Source: Helcobacillus massiliensis
GTDB lineage: Bacteria > Actinomycetota > Actinomycetes > Actinomycetales > Dermabacteraceae
DNA: 64,000 bases
Assembly (NCBI RefSeq): GCF_014191425.1
Contig: NZ_JACHWP010000001.1
Coordinates: 372,001-436,000, forward strand
Reading direction: 5' to 3'
A program made the position numbers and the translations under genes. The notes under the pieces are model-generated. The model was not told where the DNA came from, searched no databases, and saw only the letters and a list, made by a program, of their open reading frames with translations. This document shows, in pieces, positions 18,987-26,199 of this stretch (position 1 is its first letter; each line of letters starts with the position of its first letter).

Positions 18987-19074
18987 AGCATCCAAGAGAC
19001 CGAATTGCCTGTGGATTTTTTAACCGGACACTCCGCACGCGACACCAAACGAATCAATGCAAAGGCGCACCCCG

Positions 19075-20280
19075 ATGATCGAGCCGAACCTGCTCAACAG
19101 CTCTGTATGGGGCCATCTGATCCGCGAAGGCAAATACGATTACATCCCACTCAACGTTGCTGAACTTCAGTTCCCGACCGCGGCGCCAATATGCGAGGAA
19201 CTGACCCGCCTCGCACAGACCGGAGCGTACGGATACACAGAGCCCTTCGAGGATTTCCCACGCCTCGTGCACGACTGGTGTTTACGCCGTCACGGGTGGG
19301 AAGTAAATATGGATCTGGTGGTGATGGTGCCGCGCGTAGTACATCTCCTCGCTCTCATAGCCCGTGAGTACTTCCCGGCGCCGCCAATTGTCGTTACGAT
19401 GTCCCCTCAATACTCTCCCACGCTCGAAGTCCTAAAGCGCAATGGCTGCGCAATCCGTACATCTCGCCTCGTTGAAGAGGGTAACGTATGGTCCGTAGAC
19501 CTAGCAAACCTGGAATCCGTTATATTTGGTGCGGACATGCTTTTACTTTGCTCGCCGCACAATCCGACAGGAACCGTCTGGCCTCGCCATGAACTTGAGC
19601 AAATAGCAAGAATGTGCGAAGCCGCCGGGGTCATGGTCGTCTCTGACGAGGTGCATTCTGACTCCGTGCGGCATGGCACCCATACGCCCTTTGCGCTGGT
19701 CGCGGGGGAGGGGCAGGAATGGATCAGTTGCATCGCTCCAGGAAAAGCATTCAATCTCGCAGGACTCGAGACGAGCGCAATTGTCTGTTCGCGAACTGAA
19801 ACTTCACAATGGTTGCGCGGATCGCTTAGGCGGGCGGGATTCCATAATGCTAATATTTTTGGTCTACGCGCGACGCAAATAGCATGGAGTCAATGTGATG
19901 AGTGGCTGGATCGCACACAGTTAGAGCTTCAAGCATCATTTGATCTCGCGTGGAAAGTATTACGACAGGAACTGCCCGGCCTGCGACCGGTTCCGGCGGG
20001 CGGAACATTCCTATTGTGGATAGACGCGCGTAGCGTTGGCAATGAGGATACACTACGGAAATGGTTCGTTCGAGACGCCAAGGTTATTCCAGGTTTCGGT
20101 TCCGACTTTGGAGAAGAGTACTCTGGATGGTTACGTTTGAACCTCGGTATTCCCCGCGACCGACTTCAAGAGGTGCTACGCAGGCTTGTTAGTACGGCAC
20201 CTATCACAGCGCGGTCCAAGATGAATGCTCCCAGCTGCCCAGCATCTTGCGATTCGCGCGGATCAGCGCACACGGATTAA
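19075..20280 (+). CDS. MalY/PatB-type PLP-dependent aminotransferase / C-S lyase
   Basis: A 401-aa fold-type I PLP enzyme. Signatures: GAYGYTEPFEDFPRLVHDW, LCSPHNPTG, VVSDEVHSD and the PLP lysine in APGKAFNLAGL, all diagnostic of the MalY/PatB group, many of which are cystathionine beta-lyases. Start: ATG 19075 with AAAGG upstream; an ATG 6 codons earlier has no RBS. Codon use differs sharply from the neighbours (ATA, TTA, AGA, CTA codons; AT-rich stretches), marking recent transfer. Probably co-transcribed with the NhaC-type antiporter. Substrate unknown. Confidence 0.82.
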   Translation: MIEPNLLNSSVWGHLIREGKYDYIPLNVAELQFPTAAPICEELTRLAQTGAYGYTEPFEDFPRLVHDWCLRRHGWEVNMDLVVMVPRVVHLLALIAREYFPAPPIVVTMSPQYSPTLEVLKRNGCAIRTSRLVEEGNVWSVDLANLESVIFGADMLLLCSPHNPTGTVWPRHELEQIARMCEAAGVMVVSDEVHSDSVRHGTHTPFALVAGEGQEWISCIAPGKAFNLAGLETSAIVCSRTETSQWLRGSLRRAGFHNANIFGLRATQIAWSQCDEWLDRTQLELQASFDLAWKVLRQELPGLRPVPAGGTFLLWIDARSVGNEDTLRKWFVRDAKVIPGFGSDFGEEYSGWLRLNLGIPRDRLQEVLRRLVSTAPITARSKMNAPSCPASCDSRGSAHTD

Positions 20281-20322
20281 TTCAAAGCGCTCAGAGACGC
20301 GCTTCCGCGAGAGAGGAACCCA

Positions 20323-21858
20323 ATGAACAACGTCGATCAACTGGGTGAAGAGCCGGCCCCCGAGACTCAACACATCAATCCCGATGAGCATGGGCGCAGG
20401 AAGCCAACGCTGTTGGTCGCTCTCATTCCCATATTCGCAATGATGATATTCCTCGGCGTTGGCTACATTGCCTTTGGTCTCAATGCCGAGCCTATGATCA
20501 TCCTTTCAGCGGCTGTTGCAGCGGTGGTCGCCAAGTTCCTCGGCTGGACCTGGAACGATATGGTTGAATCGATCGCGGTTAAAATGAAAAAGACGTGGCC
20601 TGCGATCCTCATTCTGATCTGCGTAGGCCTTCTAATTGGTGCCTGGATGGCTGGCGGCACAATCCCAATGATGATCTACTGGGGATTGAGGATCATTAGC
20701 CCCCAATTTATCGGTCTGACAGCTCTTTTGGTGACATCAATAGTCGCATTGGCGACCGGAACGTCCTGGGGGGCTGCCGGGACGGTAGGAGTCGCTTTCA
20801 TGGGCGTTGCGATCGGCATGGATGCGAATCTTGCCTCAGTTGCAGGTGCTGTTGTGGCCGGTGCGTATTTCGGAGATAAGATGTCGCCGCTTTCGGACAC
20901 TACGAACCTGGCGTCGATGATTACGCGTGTCAACCTCTATGAGCACATTGCTAACCTGCTATGGACGACACTTCCAGCATATATTATCTCCGCCCTGGCG
21001 TTTCTCTTTGTGGGGCTGAACAATGAAGGGAGTGGCGAAATTTCATCGGAGAGCATAGACGGCATGCTCACCTCCCTCTCCTCAGGGTTTGATTTCAATC
21101 TACTGGTCGTTTTGCCGGTGATAGTTGTCTTTGCGGGTTCACTTCTCCGCATGCCGACTATTCCTGTTATGTTGTCCGCCGCCGCTCTCGCGATGATCAA
21201 CGCGGTGGTGTTTCAGGGAATCTCATTGCAGAACACCGTGGGTGCGATCGTCAACGGCTTCAACCTAGAGATGATTGAACGGGCGGGGTTTGATGCTGTG
21301 TCGGGCGGGGAGGATCTCGCGACGCTTCTGAATCGTGGAGGGATGAATTCCATGATGGGCACGCTGCTCATTGCGTTTTGTGCTATCGCCTTCGCGGGTA
21401 TCATCGATCTGACCGGTTCGCTGCAGGTGATGGTCGAGAAGCTGTTGGCAGGCGTCAAGAATATTTTCGGACTGGCAGGAGCGACGATCGTCACTTGCTT
21501 GACGACAATCGGGGTGACTTGCAACGGGCAGATTTCAATTATTCTGCCCGGTGAGATTTTCCGTCCCGAATACATCAAGCGAGGAGTTCACCCGAAGGTG
21601 CTGGGGAGAACGATTGAGGACGCCGCAAGCGTGATCGAACCTATCCTCCCCTGGACTGCGGCGGGGGCTTACATGGCGGGCACCTTAGGCGTCGCAACCC
21701 TCGATTATCTGCCGTGGGCGGTTCAGAACTGGGCGGGGGTCCTAGTTGCAATTGTTCTGGCTGCGACGGGAATGGGTATCACGAGGCTAACTGCAGAGAC
21801 GAGCGCTGAGGAGGGTGGCGTCGAGAATGCGGGCGGTCCCTCTGCCACTATGGCATGA
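20323..21858 (+). CDS. NhaC-family Na+/H+ antiporter
   Basis: A 511-aa polytopic protein with about eleven to thirteen hydrophobic segments. NhaC signatures: ATGTSWGAAGTVGVAFMG, VAGAYFGDKMSPLSDTTNLAS and the late LTTIGVTCNGQISIILPGE. NhaC relatives exchange Na+ for H+, some coupled to organic acids (MleN: malate/lactate). A hydrophilic 26-residue N-tail precedes the first helix. RBS GAGAGGAA. Composition matches the upstream aminotransferase and not xylA/xylB, so the pair entered together. The transported organic substrate, if any, cannot be told from sequence. Confidence 0.86.
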   Translation: MNNVDQLGEEPAPETQHINPDEHGRRKPTLLVALIPIFAMMIFLGVGYIAFGLNAEPMIILSAAVAAVVAKFLGWTWNDMVESIAVKMKKTWPAILILICVGLLIGAWMAGGTIPMMIYWGLRIISPQFIGLTALLVTSIVALATGTSWGAAGTVGVAFMGVAIGMDANLASVAGAVVAGAYFGDKMSPLSDTTNLASMITRVNLYEHIANLLWTTLPAYIISALAFLFVGLNNEGSGEISSESIDGMLTSLSSGFDFNLLVVLPVIVVFAGSLLRMPTIPVMLSAAALAMINAVVFQGISLQNTVGAIVNGFNLEMIERAGFDAVSGGEDLATLLNRGGMNSMMGTLLIAFCAIAFAGIIDLTGSLQVMVEKLLAGVKNIFGLAGATIVTCLTTIGVTCNGQISIILPGEIFRPEYIKRGVHPKVLGRTIEDAASVIEPILPWTAAGAYMAGTLGVATLDYLPWAVQNWAGVLVAIVLAATGMGITRLTAETSAEEGGVENAGGPSATMA

Positions 21859-21875
21859 AACACAAGATTGAAGCG

Positions 21876-21893
21876 CCAGCTCAGCGGAGCTGG
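21876..21893 (+). terminator. Small hairpin after the NhaC gene
   Basis: CCAGCTC-AGCG-GAGCTGG, a 7-bp stem without a T-tract, 17 nt after the stop and 24 nt before xylB. It could be a weak terminator or a junction relic. Confidence 0.35.
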
Positions 21894-21916
21894 GGAATGT
21901 AGGGAAGGAAAGTACT

Positions 21917-23299
21917 ATGCCCTTCGTGTTAGGCATCGACTCCTCCACCCAGTCCACCAAGGCCCTGCTGGTCGACGCCGAGACGGGCGAGGTGCAGGAC
22001 GAGCGCCGCGCCGCCCACCCCGAGGGCACCGAGGTCGATCCCCGTGCCTGGCTGGACGCGGTGGACGAGGCGGCCGGTCCCCTCCTGGAGCGGGCCGAGG
22101 CCCTCGCCGTGGGCGGCCAGCAGCACGGCATGGTGCTGCTGGACGAGCACGGCGGCGTGGTGCGCGACGCCCTGCTGTGGAACGACACCCGCTCCGCACC
22201 GCAGGCGCAGGCACTGATCGAGGAGATGGGCGGGCCCGAGCAGTGCGTCGGTGAGATCGGCAGCCTGATGGTGGCCTCCTTCACCGCCTCCAAGCTGCGG
22301 TGGGTGCGGGACAACGAGCCCGACAGCGCAGCGCGCGCCCGCTCCGTGATGCTCCCGCACGACTACGTCTCCCGTCACCTGGCCGGGGGAGGGGACGCCT
22401 TCACCGACCGCGGCGATGCCTCCGGCACCGGCTACTACTCCACACGCGCCGAGGCCTGGGTGCCTGAGCTGGCCGAGCGCGCCCTGGGCCACGCCCTGGA
22501 GCTGCCCCGCCTCCCGTCGACGCCGCAGGAGGTCATGGCGCGCACCCCGGGAGGCGCCGCGATCGCGGCCGGCACCGGCGACAACATGGGCGCGGCCCTC
22601 GGGCTGTCGCTCGGCCCGGGGGACGTCTCCGTCTCAATCGGCACCTCCGGTGTGTGCGCCATGGTCACGGACGTCCGGCCCGACGACGCCTCAGGCACCG
22701 TCACCGGCTTCGCCGACGCCACCGGGCGCTTCCTGCCGATGACCACCACCATCAACGCCTCCCGGATCCTCGAGGCCGGCCGTGCCCTGCTGGGCGTGGA
22801 CCACGAGGAGCTCTCCCGGCTCGCGCTCGCCTCAGAGCCCGGGGCGGGCGGGGTGACCCTGCTGCCCTACTTCGACGGGGAGCGCACCCCCAACCGCCCC
22901 ACCGCGCGGGCCACCCTCACGGGAATGAGCGCCTCCACCACCCGTGAGGACGTGGCGCGCGCCTACGTGGAAGGCCTGCTGTGCTCCCTGGCCGACGGCA
23001 TCGCGGCCCTGGAGGACGTCACCGGCACCGCTGCGGCCCGGATCGTGCTGATCGGCGGCGGGGCCCGCAGCCGCGCCGTGCAGGAACTGGCCCCGGCCGT
23101 GTTCGGCCGCGAGGTCGAGATCGCCCCGAGCGGCGAGTACGTCGCACTCGGAGCAGCCCGCCAGGCCGCCTGGGCGCTCGCCAGCACCGACGAGCCGCCG
23201 CACTGGGAGATCACCGGCAGCCGCACCGTCGGCGCGGAGGCGACACCGCAGGTGCTGGCGGCCTACCGTGAGCTCAAAGAGCGCACCGAGGGCTGGTGA
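21917..23299 (+). CDS. xylB: Xylulokinase
   Basis: Phosphorylates D-xylulose for the pentose phosphate pathway. A 460-aa FGGY-family kinase: N-terminal GIDSSTQSTKALLVD phosphate-binding loop, GGQQHGMVLLD, WNDTRS, substrate-side DRGDASGTGYYS, the second phosphate motif SIGTSGVCAMV and the adenosine motif LIGGGARSRAVQ. High GC like xylA. It completes the catabolic pair with xylA but is separated by the foreign two-gene segment. RBS GGGAAGGAAAG. An RBS-like GAAGGAG at about 23383, just before the IS, hints that a further xyl gene once followed. Confidence 0.94.
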   Translation: MPFVLGIDSSTQSTKALLVDAETGEVQDERRAAHPEGTEVDPRAWLDAVDEAAGPLLERAEALAVGGQQHGMVLLDEHGGVVRDALLWNDTRSAPQAQALIEEMGGPEQCVGEIGSLMVASFTASKLRWVRDNEPDSAARARSVMLPHDYVSRHLAGGGDAFTDRGDASGTGYYSTRAEAWVPELAERALGHALELPRLPSTPQEVMARTPGGAAIAAGTGDNMGAALGLSLGPGDVSVSIGTSGVCAMVTDVRPDDASGTVTGFADATGRFLPMTTTINASRILEAGRALLGVDHEELSRLALASEPGAGGVTLLPYFDGERTPNRPTARATLTGMSASTTREDVARAYVEGLLCSLADGIAALEDVTGTAAARIVLIGGGARSRAVQELAPAVFGREVEIAPSGEYVALGAARQAAWALASTDEPPHWEITGSRTVGAEATPQVLAAYRELKERTEGW

Positions 23300-23412
23300 G
23301 CCCGGGAGTGCCCGGACCTGTTCGCGGACGCACCACCGGCGCGTCGCACCGGCCGGCCACCCCTGACCCCGCACGCCTGACCGAAGGAGCATCCGACCTG
23401 ACTTGGACCTCT

Positions 23413-24949
23413 TTAGTGTGTCACTCGCTGAAGGACGTGTCGGGCGTCGTCGGTGAGTTCGGGCTTGGCTGTGATCTGCTGTCCGGCGAGGCTGATGGTG
23501 ACGTCTTGGAGTGGGCGTAGTGTGCGGATGATCTTGCGGATGCTGAACCCGGTCTTGTGCTGCAGGTAGCGGGCGATCGCCAGGGCAGTGAACACGATGG
23601 TGAGGTGGGCTTCGATCGCGTCGCGTTGCCGGTGAAATATGGGCCTGGCCTGCAGGTCTGTCTTACTCATCCGGAAGGACTGCTCGACGTGCCAGAGGTC
23701 GTGATAGCTCGAGAGCACCTCTGCCGGCGGCATGACCTGGGCGGGGATGTTGGTGACGTAGCCCTTCAATCCGACCAGGCGCCGAGCTCGCTCGAGAGAG
23801 GCTTCGTCGAGGGTGCGACCGGCCGCAGTGGTCTTCACGAACCGGGTCGACTTCACCGCCGCGTCCCCGTCGATCACGGCCCGGGCCCGGTTCTCCTGCG
23901 CAGTGAGTGTGTGTCCGTCCCGGACTGCGCGTTTGCGGGAGTAAGCCCAGACGGCCCGCCAGTGCCCGGGATGCTGCTCGGGGTCCCAGACCGGCTCCCG
24001 CCGGTTCTTCTTCCGCTCGGTCCTGGTGTTGCCGTGGCGCGGGGTGATCGTGTCGATCAACTGCCCATCGGTGAACGCAATGCCCATTCCAGTGGAAGTG
24101 ATTGGCCAGGTCACCCGGCGCTTTCACCTGTCTTGAGCTGACGATGAACTTCAGCTCCGCCTCGTCCAGCGCCGTCAGATTGGCGGTGGAGAGCATCCCG
24201 GCATCAGCGACCCCAACCATGTCGGCAAGGTTGTGGCGGGTCTGGAACTGCTTGATGATCGGCACGATCGTGCGGGTCTCGGCATGGTTCCCCTCGAAGC
24301 AGCCGATCTCCAGCGGGAACCCGCCCCGGTCCACGAGCAGGCCGACCACGATCTGCGGATCGACGCGGCGTTCCTTGGAGTAGCCGACCTTCCGCAGCTC
24401 GTCCTCGTGCTCCGCCTCAAAGTAGAGCGTGGTGACGTCGTAGAGGACCAGCGAGATGTCACCGCTGGTGGCAGCGTGTTCGAAGCACTTCGTGGCAATG
24501 TGGTCGCGGTACTCGCGCTCGGCGACGCGTGCCAGGCAGCGCTTCATCGTCGAGCGGTGCACCGGGTCCATCCCAACCTCGGTCAGCACGCGAGCGGAGT
24601 CGCTCATCGAGGTCGGCTCGGTCAGTCTCGCGGCGACGAGCTGGAAGAACGCCTCGTTCTTGATGACGTCGAACCCCAGCGCCGTCCATGCCACCTGGAG
24701 CGTCTCCACCAGCTGGCGGGAGCGTTTCGAGTAGACCACCGCTGACTGCGGATCCCGCGGAAGACCCAGGTCAAGGGCCTCCTGGGCCGCGTTGATCTTG
24801 TCCCGGCCCGCACTCATCAGCGCGGCAAGCTCGGGCTCGGTATGGGCGGAGCCGAGGTGCTCGAGCACTACATCCCGGCGGTTCTTCCGCTCGGCGATCT
24901 GCACCGCAGTCGCACCCGACGCCGTCTTCGTCTTCCGCAGAAACACCAT
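23413..24949 (-). pseudogene. IS1634-family (IS4-like) transposase, frameshifted
   Basis: The N-terminal 290 residues (MVFLRKTKTASGATAVQ..., DVTTLYFEAEHEDELRKVGYSK, GVADAGMLSTANL) and the C-terminal 220 (SYHDLWHVEQSFRMSKTDLQARPIFHR, TIVFTALAIARYLQ) are collinear with one DDE transposase but lie in different frames. They meet near 24084: HFHWNG in one frame, IAFTDGQLIDT in the other. Removing one G from the GGG there restores a continuous chain of about 510 aa. DDE residues lie in both parts. It could be a real mutation, a sequencing error or, less likely, programmed frameshifting. Confidence 0.8.
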
Positions 24950-24965
24950 GCCGTTAGTGTGTCAC
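23413..24965 (-). mobile_element. IS1634-type insertion sequence
   Basis: Holds only the transposase. TTAGTGTGTCAC occurs as a direct repeat at both edges (23413-23424 and 24954-24965); on the left it includes the transposase stop codon. I could not identify matched terminal inverted repeats, so the exact ends are uncertain. It lies just downstream of xylB and may have cut off a following gene. Confidence 0.6.
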
Positions 24966-25017
24966 CCACGACCTCCGGCACGGCCCTGACCAGGAGGAAC
25001 ATCGACAGAATCAGCGT

Positions 25018-25227
25018 TCATCTCCCAGAGAGGTCCAACTCGGGTGACCGGCGCGAGTGAACCTTCGTCGCGAGCACCCCGCAGACCGGACAGCCCGGCG
25101 TGACGGTCGAGGTGATCACCACCCGCCGGTCCCCGTCGGGCAGGTCGGTGGCGTCGATGACGCGGTAGTTGGGCAGGTTGAAGATCGTGCTCGCAGCATC
25201 GCGCTGCGAACCAGTATTCTCGTGCAC
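25018..25227 (-). pseudogene. N-terminal fragment of an ISL3-family transposase
   Basis: About 55 residues match the start of ISL3 transposases: TIFNLPNYRVIDATDLPDG, VVITSTVTPGC, then the zinc-ribbon CPVCGVLATKVHSRR. After HSRR the match ends and a stop follows within 10 codons, so more than 80% of the gene is missing. A 9-bp inverted repeat GGCTCGTGG/CCACGAGCC lies upstream (25229-25290). A relic within the island. Confidence 0.7.
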
Positions 25228-25350
25228 AGGCTCGTGGTCCTCTGGGATGTGGATGTCTTGACAACACCCATCACAGCAGGGCCACGAGCCGTTCTACGCC
25301 AGCGACACGACGCTCCCCATCACCACGAACCGGGAAGAGCCCCTTAACGA

Positions 25351-25500
25351 TCAGCTGGAAGCGCGAGGCGTAGCGCTGATCCTCAGCTCCTCTGCCGTGG
25401 CGGCGTAAGCACGCTCGATGTAGGCCTCCAACTCGGCCTCGCAAACTCTCCACTGGTTCCGCCCGCCGACACGGATGGCCCGCAGCTCACCTGAACGCAG
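25351..25500 (-). pseudogene. Truncated excisionase-type helix-turn-helix gene at attR
   Basis: The frame gives LRSGELRAIRVGGRNQWRV, then EAELEAYIERAYAATAEEL, the C-terminal half of the small MerR-like HTH of excisionases (HTH_17). The normal N-terminal part (VAEaLgVSrrTVYR type) is absent; the sequence switches at 25500 into the reversed tRNA copy. The gene therefore ends exactly at the att junction. Upstream translation (RDRIRTYDL) is only the tRNA read backwards. Confidence 0.65.
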
Positions 25501-25530
25501 AAGGTCGTAGGTTCGAATCCTGTCGCGGGC
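25497..25530 (+). repeat. attR: 34-bp tRNA-Arg 3' half, direct repeat copy 2
   Basis: Identical to 15817-15850. No 5' tRNA half precedes it, so it is not a tRNA gene. It marks the right end of the island and is the probable original 3' end of the host tRNA gene. Confidence 0.88.
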
Positions 25531-25538
25531 GCTACGAG

Positions 25539-25577
25539 AAGGCCCCTCACCAGCAATCAGTGGTGAGGGGCCTTTCG
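25539..25577 (+). terminator. Terminator hairpin after attR
   Basis: Stem AAGGCCCCTCACCA/TGGTGAGGGGCCTT, 14 bp perfect, 8-nt loop, followed by TCGTTG. Probably the native terminator of the tRNA-Arg gene, displaced by the island. Confidence 0.75.
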
Positions 25578-25606
25578 TTGTGCTTCCGTCTGTCGCGGGA
25601 GTCAGA

Positions 25607-26160
25607 TCAGCAGTGGTTGGTGTCGCCGGTCGCAGCGGTGATTCCGGGCGAGGTGTCCCCCACGTAAGAGACATCCAGCCCCGGTGAAACACCGAAGGTG
25701 AAGGACCTGCACCCGGTGTTGGGGTTCACGCGCTGCCCTTGGCGGTGGCACCGGGAGCGTTGAAGGCCGGAATCCCAGGCCCGGACTTCGTGCTGGACGC
25801 TGACTGCTGGACGGTGCAGGTGACGCGAACGTCGGTCACGACTGCATCAGCCGGAAGGTTGTTCGCGCCGACGGAATTCACTCTGAGCGTCAATTCATGA
25901 GGGTCCCCAGTTGTGCCTGGTGCGTCAGCCGGCATCCGATCAAACGCCGCGGTGCAGTTCGACCCTGCGACCGGGTTCGGGCAGCGGTAGGCTGCGTAGA
26001 CCGGTGCCGCGGCGGACACAACGGCGGCCGGCACAGACCAGGCCACGCCCCTCGCGAGGTTTCGGAGTGAGGGGCTGACGGGCTTCTCTGACGTGGAGGT
26101 CTCACTCGTCTGTTCGATGGGGAGTGCCTTCGCGCTGCATTGGGGATACTCGCACCGCAC
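25607..26160 (-). pseudogene. Secreted protein gene, frameshifted, function unknown
   Basis: The first frame gives about 144 residues with an N-region SLRNLARGVAW, a hydrophobic core and a cleavage-like AAPVYA, then a Cys-containing mature part, and stops at 25726. A second frame continues at once with QRVNPNTGCRSFTFGVSPG and ends GDTNHC at 25607; it looks equally coding. Adding one base to the GGG at the junction (about 25735) joins them. The start is doubtful: GTG at 26160 lacks an RBS, while AAGG followed by ATCGAACAG suggests a lost ATG. No family recognised. It lies just outside the island. Confidence 0.5.
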
Positions 26161-26199
26161 CAGTGTGTGACCAAACGGTGATTATTGGTCGCAGCGTGG

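Larger units (their letters stand above)
15817..25530. mobile_element. Degenerate genomic island integrated at tRNA-Arg(CCG)
   Basis: Bounded by two exact 34-bp copies of the tRNA-Arg 3' half. Inside are fragments of two genes, a ROK regulator, xylA, a low-GC aminotransferase-NhaC pair, xylB, an IS1634-type IS, an ISL3 fragment and an excisionase remnant at the right end. No integrase gene or fragment was recognised, so the island looks immobile now. Xylose use is its evident cargo. Its base composition is mosaic, which suggests more than one acquisition. Confidence 0.8.

Noticed and set aside
25491-25531. Second tRNA gene
   Set aside because: Only the 3' half is present; there is no acceptor 5' strand or D arm. 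It is the attR copy.
25438-25692. 113-aa protein with RIRTYDL motif
   Set aside because: That part of the frame is the reversed tRNA 3' half and terminator; only the excisionase-like C-terminal part is meaningful.
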